From: an uncultured Selenomonadales bacterium
GTDB taxonomy: Bacteria; Bacillota; Negativicutes; Selenomonadales; Selenomonadaceae
Length of the DNA stretch: 5,071 nucleotides
NCBI GenBank assembly: GCA_937915885.1
Contig: CALGGP010000077.1
Span: forward strand, 1 to 5,071
Reading direction: 5' to 3'
The notes beneath the pieces were generated by a model, which was given only the letters and a program-made list of their open reading frames with translations, searched no databases and was not told the DNA's origin. Below, in pieces: positions 1 through 5,071 of this stretch; positions within the stretch are counted from its first letter, which is position 1; the number at the start of each line of letters is the position of its first letter. The position numbers were made by a program, and so were the translations under genes.

Positions 1-22
1 GGTGGGTGGGCGGGAAAAAATT
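1..22 (-). other. Start of the region after the VWA gene; G-tract on the plus strand
   Basis: The 22 bp after the stop codon end the window. On the plus strand bases 1-14 are runs of G (GG, GGG, GGG, GGG) split by single bases, and on the minus strand the stop is followed by AATTTTTTCCC. There is a T-run but no GC-rich hairpin with a loop before it, so a terminator cannot be claimed. Confidence 0.3.
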
Positions 23-1054
23 TTATTGGCGATCGCGCTCGTCCGCCTCGACTTCATCTTTCCAATTGTCATCGACCGCGCCGCTCTCGCGCATCGACGT
101 CACCGCGTCCGCGAAGGCTCCGTACATCAATCCGCTCCCGCGCGCGTCTTTGCGATAATTCGCCGCACGACTTCGATCAATGCCTAAGCGTTCAGCCACC
201 TCCGCCGAATCGATGTCCGCGCCAAGGAATAAAAACTCCCAGCCGACTTCCTTCTGCTGCTCAATCAGATTTTTGATGTCTCGATAGCTGTAGTGCCGAC
301 TTGCATTCTCCATCCCGTCCGTCGTGATGCAAAAGATCGTCTTCGACGGACGCTCGCCGTCGCGCGCATACTTTTGTATTTTTTTGATGTGATTGATCGT
401 CTCGCCGACCGCGTCAAGCAACGCCGTCGAGCCCCGCACCCAATATTCCTCGCCCGTGATCGGTTTGATCCCGCCGATCGGCAGCCGATCATGAAGTACC
501 TCGACCTTGTCATCGAACAGCACCGTCGTCAAATACGCATCGCCCTCCGCCGACTTCTGTTTGTCGAGCATCGCGTTGAAGCCGCCGATCGTGTCACTCT
601 CCATCCCGCTCATCGACCCGCTTCTATCGAGTATGAAGACAACCTCCGTCAAATTCCGCGCGGAATATTTTTCGCCGAACGCGTATTCATAGCCGACCTC
701 AAAGCACCGCCTCATAAATTCCCGATCCTCGGCGTCGGCAATCGCATCAATCGGATTTTTCGCATGCGACGAGTTATAAGCCGTCTCTCCATCCGTGTAA
801 AACGTCTGCTCAATCGAGCGCGCCAACTTCTTCGGCACGTCCTCCCCTATCGGAAATACAAATTGCGTCCAACTCCGCGCGGAAGGTTTGTCCTTCGTCA
901 CTTTCACCGAGTAGCTGTCGAGAAAATAATCCATGCCGTTGTAGCGCGCAACGTAAATGTAATTTTTGTCCGGCACGTCATAAGCCGCCGTCGTCGAGTA
1001 AAAAAATGCGGCGAACATCATGCTCACCGTAAGGAGTCCCAAAAATTTTTTCAT
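23..1054 (-). CDS. Exported von Willebrand factor A domain protein
   Basis: 343 aa. MKKFLGLLTVSMMFAAFFYS and the following TTAA form a clear signal peptide, probably cut near residue 24; there is no lipobox cysteine. Residues about 30-132 form a small domain (NYIYVARYNGMDYFLDSYSV, RSWTQFVFP, FMRRCFEVGYEYAFGEKY) that resembles short exported proteins of Negativicutes, as recalled. Residues 135-325 are a VWA domain with a full metal-ion-dependent adhesion site: DRSGS at 143-147, T210 in RGST, D246 in TTDGMEN. The later WEFLFLGADIDSAEVAERLGI and MYGAFADAV segments are typical of phage and prophage VWA proteins. The role is probably metal-dependent binding to a protein partner outside the cytoplasm; the ligand is unknown. 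The hydrophilic tail (DDNWKDEVEADERDRQ) holds no sorting motif or transmembrane anchor, so the protein is periplasmic or secreted. It overlaps the YopX-family gene by 4 bp. Confidence 0.9.
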   Translation of the reverse strand: MKKFLGLLTVSMMFAAFFYSTTAAYDVPDKNYIYVARYNGMDYFLDSYSVKVTKDKPSARSWTQFVFPIGEDVPKKLARSIEQTFYTDGETAYNSSHAKNPIDAIADAEDREFMRRCFEVGYEYAFGEKYSARNLTEVVFILDRSGSMSGMESDTIGGFNAMLDKQKSAEGDAYLTTVLFDDKVEVLHDRLPIGGIKPITGEEYWVRGSTALLDAVGETINHIKKIQKYARDGERPSKTIFCITTDGMENASRHYSYRDIKNLIEQQKEVGWEFLFLGADIDSAEVAERLGIDRSRAANYRKDARGSGLMYGAFADAVTSMRESGAVDDNWKDEVEADERDRQ

Positions 1055-1482
1055 CGGGGCGCACCTCTTTTCTTTTTTGTAAGAAGTTGCGGATGTTCAA
1101 AGCGATTGCCGAGTACCTTGACGCCTTTGCCGACGAGATTGCCGAGCAGGCGCGGCGATTTTTCCCTGCCGCATCGAACGACGAACGCGCCGTTGAAGTG
1201 CTCGACCACGCCGATTTTTTTCGGTTCGCCGAACGACAGAATATCGTCTTCGTAGATGTCGACGGAATTTTGATCCGAGTAGCCGGTGAATTGCCCGATC
1301 GTTTTGGAATCGACGCGATATCCCTCGTAGCCGTTCTCGTAGACAAAAATATGCGCCTGCGGTCCGGGGTCGCCGTACGTTCCGCGCTTGAGATAAAATC
1401 CGTAAATCCAAACCTGTTTAATCTCGCCGCTGAAGATTTGAAACGTCTTCAGACCGCGAAATTTTATTTCCCTTTCAGCCAT
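1051..1482 (-). CDS. YopX-family phage-type protein
   Basis: 143 aa. It begins MAEREIKFRG, the usual REIKFR opening of the YopX family, named after a Bacillus phage SPbeta protein and common in prophages and phages of Firmicutes. Further family marks are IGQFTGYSDQNSVDIYEDD at 62-80 (compare the typical YTGL.D.NG.EIYEGD), a short beta segment GVVEHFNGAFVV at 91-102, and VLGNRFEHPQLL at 123-134 (compare the typical VIGNIYENPELL). Length is normal for the family. It is probably cytoplasmic: there is no signal peptide or membrane segment. The molecular function of YopX proteins is unknown. The stop codon overlaps the start of the downstream VWA gene in an ATGA, so the two are almost certainly translated from one message. 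The variant positions (SDQNSVD for the usual NG-containing turn) mark it as a divergent member. Confidence 0.85.
   Translation of the reverse strand: MAEREIKFRGLKTFQIFSGEIKQVWIYGFYLKRGTYGDPGPQAHIFVYENGYEGYRVDSKTIGQFTGYSDQNSVDIYEDDILSFGEPKKIGVVEHFNGAFVVRCGREKSPRLLGNLVGKGVKVLGNRFEHPQLLTKKKRGAPR
1062..1068 (-). promoter_or_regulatory. Ribosome binding site of the VWA gene, inside the yopX-like gene
   Basis: The minus strand reads AGAGGTG, then 7 nt, then the ATG at 1054. The site lies within the last codons of the YopX-family gene, so the VWA gene can start by reinitiation at the ATGA overlap or by its own ribosome entry. Confidence 0.75.
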
Positions 1483-1494
1483 TGTACAAACACG

Positions 1495-1500
1495 CCCTCC
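1495..1500 (-). promoter_or_regulatory. Ribosome binding site of the YopX-family gene
   Basis: The minus strand reads GGAGGG with 12 nt to the ATG at 1482, a rather long spacing. No in-frame ATG, GTG or TTG lies between it and that ATG, so 1482 is the best start, although the frame stays open further upstream. Confidence 0.65.
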
Positions 1501-1517
1501 AATGTTGATTAGTTCCG

Positions 1518-1533
1518 GTCGATGACGATCGAC
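1518..1533 (-). other. Small perfect inverted repeat in the gap before yopX-like gene
   Basis: The minus strand reads GTCGAT-CGTC-ATCGAC: a 6-bp perfect stem with a 4-nt loop. It lies 17 nt upstream of the GGAGGG ribosome binding site. No run of U follows, so it is not a standard intrinsic terminator. It may be an operator or a weak leader hairpin, or chance, as GATCG/TCGA strings are common here. The rest of the 112-bp gap (1483-1594) shows no convincing -35/-10 pair. Confidence 0.35.
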
Positions 1534-1594
1534 TGCTGAGAGACAGAAATACAATTTGCATTCACGATCGGTAAGGATAACGCAAGACGCCGAT

Positions 1595-4500
1595 TTAGTC
1601 AATATGGAATTTTTTGTTTCGCGCCGAGGAAATTTGCGACGCCGAGAATATTTTTTCGACGGACGGGATTGCCGACGGCTCGTCGAGACTGATGCAGTTA
1701 TTTTCGACGGCGCCGCCGATCTCTTCGATCGGATCGACGGACGGCTGATCGATCGACTCGTCGACGAACCAATAATCCTCCGACGGCAGTTGAGCGTTGG
1801 ACGCCGCCAATGTCGCCGCCTTCGCGAGCGTGGCATTGGATTTGTTGAAGCGGTAATCGGTGACGGTGCCGTTGTTTTCGACGGAAATAATTTTGTCGAC
1901 GACGTCATTGACGGTGAGCGAGCCCGAGCCGACGTTGAGCACGACGTTTTTGCCGCTGACGGAGGAACTTTTTACAGTGCCGTCGATTTTGATCACGTCG
2001 CCCTGCTCGTGATCGTAGCCGACGACGGTATCTTTGCCTCCGCCGACCGAGTACATGAAAACGTCCGCGCCCGAGCCTCCGATCAATTTATCGGCTCCGA
2101 GCCCGCCGTCGAGTGTTGCATCGCCCGTCCCCGCGCGGAGTGTATTAGCCTGCGCGTTGCCGATCAGATTAATCTCGTTGGCAGTCAACGTTGCGTTCAC
2201 TTCTTTGACCGTCGACGCATAATCATTGAGATCGATTGTGCCCTCGAACGGATTTTTTATCGTTATCTTCGTCTTCTTACTGTCGAGCGAAACGCCTTCG
2301 GGCAACGGCTTATTGTATGTGGCAATCGTTTCGCCGTCGCCGTCGATTATCGTAATAATCCCGTCGGGCTTCTCGAAAGTGATCGTGCCCTTCGTCTTGC
2401 CGCTGCCGACCGTGAGGATACCGTTCTTGCCGCTTTCCTTATAACTCGAGCCGTTGAGCGTGACTGCGCCGAAAATTTGAACGACATCGCCGCCCGCGCC
2501 GCTGAAACTGCCGAAGGTATCATTGCCTCCGCCGACCGAATACATGAAGACGTCCGCGCCCGCGCCTCCGATCAATTTATCGGCGCCGAGCCCGCCGTCG
2601 AGCGTTGCGTCGCCCGAGCCCGCGCGGAGAGTATTTGCCTGCGCGTTGCCGACGAGCGTCACGGCGTTTGAATCCAACGTTGCATTTATTTCTTTGAATG
2701 TCGTAGCGTAATCGTTGAGATCGATCGTGCCGACGAACGGATCTTTCGCCGTGAGCTTCGTCTTCTTCGTGTCGCTCGATAAACCTTCGGGGAGCGGCTC
2801 ATTATATGTGGCAATCGTTTCGCCGTCGCCGTCGATTATCGTGATCGCTCCCGTCGGTTTTTCAAACGTGATCGTGCTCTTTGTCTTGCCGCTGCCGACC
2901 GTGAGGATCGGATTTTTCCCGCTGTCGTTATAACTCGAGCCGTTGAGCGTCACCGCGCCGAATATTTGAACGACATCGCCGCCCGCGCCGTTGAAACTGC
3001 TGAACGTGTCGTTGCCGCCGCCGAGCGAATACGAGAAGGTGTCGACGCCCGAGCCTCCGAAAATTTTATCGGCGCCGAGCCCGCCGTCCATCGTCGCGCC
3101 GCCTTTACCCGCGCGGAGCGTATTGTTTTGCGCGTTGCCGATGATATTGATCGCGTTGGTGTCGACCGTCGCGTTGACTTCTTTCACCGTCGACGCGTAA
3201 TCCGACAAATCGATCGTCCCTTCAAACGGATCCGCCACCGTCAATTTCGTCTTCTTACTGTCGAGCGTCAAACCTTCGGGCAACGGCTTATTAAACGTCC
3301 CGAGCGTTTCGCCGTCGCCGTCGATGATCGTAATGATCCCGTTCGGTTTTTCAAACGTGATCGTGCCCTTCGTCTTGCCGTTGCTCACCGTCAGGATCGG
3401 ATTTTTCCCGCTGTCGTTGTAGCTCGAGCCGTTCATCGTCACTGCGCCGAATATCTGAACGACATCGCCGTCGGTCGCGTCGAAATTATAAAACGTGTCG
3501 TTGCCGCCGCCGAGCGAGTACGAAAATGTATCAGCGCCGTCGCCGCCGTAAATCTTATCGTTGCCCGTCCCGCCGTCCATCGACGTGCCCGCCGAGCCCG
3601 CGTGGAGCACATTCGCATTCTTATTGCCGACGAGCGCCACGAGATCAGTCGCGGACGACGCATCGATCGTGACCAGTTTCGAGTTGAAATTCGCGGCGTC
3701 GACCAGCCCGACAAAATCATCGACAATCAGCTTGGTATATTTATTGTCGGAGTATGAAACATCGTCCGTCGTGGCGACGGCGGGATCGTCCCAATCGAAC
3801 ACTTCAACATAATCTTTCTCGAAAATCGCCGACTGCTTTGCGAGATATCGGAGGAAAATGTAGCCCGCCGCGTAAACTTTGCTCGTACTGCTCTTGGTGT
3901 CGTTGACGTTGAGATATTTGCTCAACTGCGAAGAACTTGCGGCGAGCTCGAGAATATCACTGCGTCTATGATCGTCAATGCCGTGCGTCAACTCCGCCAT
4001 GCCCTCCGCAATGAAGTTCGGGAGCTTGCCGAAGAAATCAATATTCGCCGCCATCACCGCGTGAGTAAATTCATGAGCGAGCGTGCGATCGAGCAACGCC
4101 GCCCCCGCCGTTGAACTTTCGCCGTTGACGTTGGTGGAGGAGATCGAACTGTAATATCGCATGTTGACCTTGAGCGTGAGAGCGGCAGTTTTGCCGGACT
4201 TCGTGTCGTAAGCATAACGGACGAGCGCAAGGTAATTATCCTTGTCGGTGACGAACTCGACGTTCATCTCTTTGACGGTCGCCGAGCTCGACGAAGTGAA
4301 ACTGTAATTGTCGCCGTAGGATTCCGTGATGAGATCGAGCCCTTCCTTCGCCCACCACGTATAGAGCCCGTTGATGATCGTCTTTTGCGCCGACGTGAGA
4401 TTGCTCGGGACGGTGAGCTTAAGCCCGTTGACACTAAACGACGTGCCGTTGAGAGTTTTCATCGAACCGGACTCCGGCACAACGTCTTCATTATTTTTGG

Positions 4501-5041
4501 ACGTGGAGTTGGCGGCATCCCAACCGGTGATTGCGCCCGTATCAGCGTCGCTAAGTTCGATGCCGCAGTATTTTCGCAGGAACGTGTTCGCATCGCCCGC
4601 GCTCTTGCAATCGGCGACGCATTGAGCGATCGCCTCTTTGATCGTCGAGAATTTATCCGAGCAAGCGTCAATCGCCTCGTCGAGCGCCTTCGCCCCCTGC
4701 AGTGTCGTCTCGTCGAGCGACGACATGAAACTTTGAATGACATCAACCGGACGGTAGGTATAAGTGCCGCCGTAAGGTTTGTAGTGAGCGCCGTCGGAAT
4801 CATGCAGATTGATGTAATGCCCCTTGGCGTTGTTGATGCGAAATTTATAGCCGCGCTCGGTGTAGAAAATTACATCGTCGCCGCGAATGACCGCGCGCGA
4901 AACCCGATCGCCCGGCACTGATACTTCATCTTCACCGCCGAAGCCGTTGATGATGTTATCGGTCAGGACTTTTGACGAGGTCGCTTTGAGCGTTGACGCG
5001 ACTGCTTTAGCGGACGTCGACGGATTTATTTCGATTGCCAT
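1595..5041 (-). CDS. Large RTX-type secreted protein with HEXXH zinc metallopeptidase domain
   Basis: 1148 aa. The ATG at 5041 is preceded by AAAGGAG with 9 nt spacing. There is no signal peptide. Visible parts: residues 30-100 contain a beta-rich module (GDDVIFY...NLHDSDG). Residues 110-160 are helical with four cysteines (127, 141, 145, 159). Residues about 195-455 form the putative peptidase domain, with HEFTH at 323-327 and EGMAE at 346-350. This is the HEXXH plus downstream EG.AE layout of gluzincins such as M9 collagenases and, as recalled, flagellinolysins; H323, H327 and E346 would bind zinc and E324 would be the catalytic base. Residues 475-1023 are RTX modules with GGxGxD nonapeptides (e.g. 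GGLGADKLI, GGAGADVFM). An acidic tail follows from about 1079. Family knowledge suggests calcium-dependent folding outside the cell after type I secretion, although no ABC transporter, membrane fusion protein or outer-membrane channel gene lies in the window. The protein substrate is unknown. It could be mainly an adhesin with a residual peptidase fold. RTX architecture is certain; protease activity is likely but unproven. Confidence 0.9.
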   Translation of the reverse strand: MAIEINPSTSAKAVASTLKATSSKVLTDNIINGFGGEDEVSVPGDRVSRAVIRGDDVIFYTERGYKFRINNAKGHYINLHDSDGAHYKPYGGTYTYRPVDVIQSFMSSLDETTLQGAKALDEAIDACSDKFSTIKEAIAQCVADCKSAGDANTFLRKYCGIELSDADTGAITGWDAANSTSKNNEDVVPESGSMKTLNGTSFSVNGLKLTVPSNLTSAQKTIINGLYTWWAKEGLDLITESYGDNYSFTSSSSATVKEMNVEFVTDKDNYLALVRYAYDTKSGKTAALTLKVNMRYYSSISSTNVNGESSTAGAALLDRTLAHEFTHAVMAANIDFFGKLPNFIAEGMAELTHGIDDHRRSDILELAASSSQLSKYLNVNDTKSSTSKVYAAGYIFLRYLAKQSAIFEKDYVEVFDWDDPAVATTDDVSYSDNKYTKLIVDDFVGLVDAANFNSKLVTIDASSATDLVALVGNKNANVLHAGSAGTSMDGGTGNDKIYGGDGADTFSYSLGGGNDTFYNFDATDGDVVQIFGAVTMNGSSYNDSGKNPILTVSNGKTKGTITFEKPNGIITIIDGDGETLGTFNKPLPEGLTLDSKKTKLTVADPFEGTIDLSDYASTVKEVNATVDTNAINIIGNAQNNTLRAGKGGATMDGGLGADKIFGGSGVDTFSYSLGGGNDTFSSFNGAGGDVVQIFGAVTLNGSSYNDSGKNPILTVGSGKTKSTITFEKPTGAITIIDGDGETIATYNEPLPEGLSSDTKKTKLTAKDPFVGTIDLNDYATTFKEINATLDSNAVTLVGNAQANTLRAGSGDATLDGGLGADKLIGGAGADVFMYSVGGGNDTFGSFSGAGGDVVQIFGAVTLNGSSYKESGKNGILTVGSGKTKGTITFEKPDGIITIIDGDGETIATYNKPLPEGVSLDSKKTKITIKNPFEGTIDLNDYASTVKEVNATLTANEINLIGNAQANTLRAGTGDATLDGGLGADKLIGGSGADVFMYSVGGGKDTVVGYDHEQGDVIKIDGTVKSSSVSGKNVVLNVGSGSLTVNDVVDKIISVENNGTVTDYRFNKSNATLAKAATLAASNAQLPSEDYWFVDESIDQPSVDPIEEIGGAVENNCISLDEPSAIPSVEKIFSASQISSARNKKFHID
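1598..1807 (-). other. Acidic C-terminal tail, putative type I secretion signal
   Basis: Residues 1079-1148 follow the last RTX module. The tail has no glycine-rich turns and is acidic in its middle (PSEDYWFVDESI, DPIEEIGG, SLDEPSA), ending in SSARNKKFHID. RTX proteins exported by type I systems carry their uncleaved signal at the extreme C-terminus. The aromatic-acidic DYWF.DE patch recalls tails of large RTX-like proteins of Selenomonas relatives, a comparison made from memory. It also contains C1116, the only cysteine outside residues 127-159. Confidence 0.5.
1973..2152 (-). repeat. RTX module, partial copy 4 (about 60 aa)
   Basis: Encodes residues 964-1023. The first 43 residues match copy 3 at 39 positions (QANTLRAGTGDATLDGG, GADKLIGGSGADVFMYS). 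From about residue 1007 it departs (VVGYDHEQGDVIKIDGTV), and the long spacer is replaced by a shorter terminal beta module (KNVVLNVGSGSLTV) leading to the tail. It appears to be the original cap of the array rather than a broken copy. Confidence 0.85.
2153..2641 (-). repeat. RTX module, copy 3 (163 aa / 489 bp)
   Basis: Encodes residues 801-963, directly after copy 2, with the same module order. Compared with copy 2 it carries KES for NDS and GILTV for PILTV in the spacer, and DVFMYSV for DTFSYSL in the RTX block. The RTX block is nearly identical to that of the partial copy 4, which suggests a recent duplication or gene conversion of this part. Confidence 0.92.
2642..3130 (-). repeat. RTX module, copy 2 (163 aa / 489 bp)
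   Basis: Encodes residues 638-800, with no gap after copy 1. It has the same order of elements: QNNTLRAG, MDGGLGADKIFGGSGVDTF, GGGNDTF, GDVVQIFGAVTLNGSSY, GKNPILTVGSG, ITIIDGDGET, NEPLPEG, GTIDLNDYA. A hand alignment with copy 3 gives 127 of 163 identical residues (about 78%) and no gaps. Confidence 0.92.
3131..3619 (-). repeat. RTX module, copy 1 (163 aa / 489 bp)
   Basis: Encodes residues 475-637. It opens with the RTX block (MDGGTGNDKIYGGDGADTF, then GGGNDTF) and continues with a beta-rich spacer (GDVVQIFGAV, GKNPILTV, IIDGDGE, PLPEG, DSKKTKLT, GTIDL.DYA). It is the most diverged copy in its RTX start, with NANVLHAG in place of Q.NTLRAG. The nonapeptide turns would bind calcium. Confidence 0.9.
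4004..4075 (-). other. Gluzincin-type zinc site (HEFTH ... EGMAE)
   Basis: This segment encodes residues 323-346 of the RTX protein. H323-E324-F-T-H327 is the HEXXH helix. After 18 residues comes E346, which starts EGMAE. In clostridial collagenase G (M9) the third zinc ligand is the E directly before GG in an EGGAE segment, so E346 aligns with a ligand and E350 with the second conserved glutamate. All expected ligands are present, so the site looks intact. The surrounding sequence is too divergent for me to name a peptidase family by eye. Confidence 0.75.
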
Positions 5042-5050
5042 TTGTGCGCA

Positions 5051-5057
5051 CTCCTTT
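5051..5057 (-). promoter_or_regulatory. Ribosome binding site of the RTX gene
   Basis: The minus strand reads AAAGGAG, followed by 9 nt and then the ATG at 5041. This fixes the start. Only 30 bp upstream of the gene lie inside the window, so the promoter cannot be seen. Confidence 0.85.
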
Positions 5058-5071
5058 CAAGTGCGGCGGCG

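Noticed and set aside
29..36. GCGATCGC palindrome, resembling the cyanobacterial HIP1 motif
   Set aside because: It falls in the last codons of the VWA gene (D-R-Q), GATCG strings are common throughout this window, and no other feature suggests a cyanobacterium. It also lacks a loop, so it is not a terminator stem.
293..1255. Plus-strand open frame (320 codons) opposite the VWA gene and part of the YopX-family gene
   Set aside because: It is rich in R and H, crosses the boundary of two well-supported genes, and has no recognisable motif.
1483..1908. N-terminal extension of the YopX-family frame into the RTX gene
   Set aside because: The frame is open without a stop, but the extension is low-complexity R/S-rich sequence overlapping the RTX coding region. 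A ribosome binding site precedes the ATG at 1482, and family members start with REIKFR.
1556..2671. Long plus-strand open frame (371 codons) opposite the 3' part of the RTX gene
   Set aside because: Its product is rich in R, A, D and V with internal repeats mirroring the RTX modules on the other strand, it has no good ribosome binding site or recognisable domain, and the minus-strand RTX gene clearly explains the sequence.
2034..2933. Pairs of short plus-strand frames starting MPPPTEYMKTSAP and MRSIVP, 489 bp apart
   Set aside because: They are similar to each other only because they lie antisense to the same parts of neighbouring RTX modules.
2966..3757. Plus-strand open frame (263 codons) opposite RTX copies 1 and 2
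   Set aside because: It is the antisense shadow of the repeated modules, arginine-rich and without family features.
4061..4075. Serralysin-type metzincin reading of the HEXXH motif
   Set aside because: The sequence after HEFTH is AVMAANIDF, lacking the GXXH/D continuation of metzincins; the downstream EGMAE supports a gluzincin instead.

Overview
This 5.07 kb window holds three genes, all read from the minus strand, so the biological order runs from high to low coordinates. First comes a very large RTX-type protein with a zinc metallopeptidase centre (5041 to 1595). A 112-bp gap follows, then a small YopX-family phage-type protein (1482 to 1051). The last gene overlaps YopX by 4 bp and encodes an exported von Willebrand factor A (VWA) domain protein (1054 to 23). 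The long plus-strand open frames opposite the RTX gene are composition and repeat shadows.

The window has a moderately high GC content, strong Shine-Dalgarno sites and frequent GATCG/TCGACG-type codon runs. The RTX protein has no signal peptide and ends in an acidic tail with a DYWF-type motif. The VWA protein has an N-terminal domain resembling small exported proteins of anaerobic Gram-negative Firmicutes. From memory of such proteins, the best guess is a Negativicutes bacterium (Selenomonas-like, gut or rumen). This is an inference: no rRNA or housekeeping gene is present to prove it.

The RTX protein (1148 aa) has an N-terminal part with a symmetric four-cysteine segment, a gluzincin-like domain (HEFTH at 323-327, EGMAE at 346-350), and a calcium-binding array. 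The array is built from three full copies of an exactly 163-residue (489-bp) module plus a partial fourth copy. The tail is probably a type I secretion signal. The likely picture is a secreted, calcium-folded protease or adhesin.

YopX and VWA form a translationally coupled pair of phage-like flavour. The VWA protein looks like a fusion of a secreted host-type domain with a phage-type VWA domain that keeps all metal-site (MIDAS) residues. Whether this pair works with the RTX protease cannot be told from the sequence. No clear promoter or terminator separates them, so co-transcription is possible but not shown. No RNA genes, CRISPR arrays, insertion sequences or tRNAs were found.
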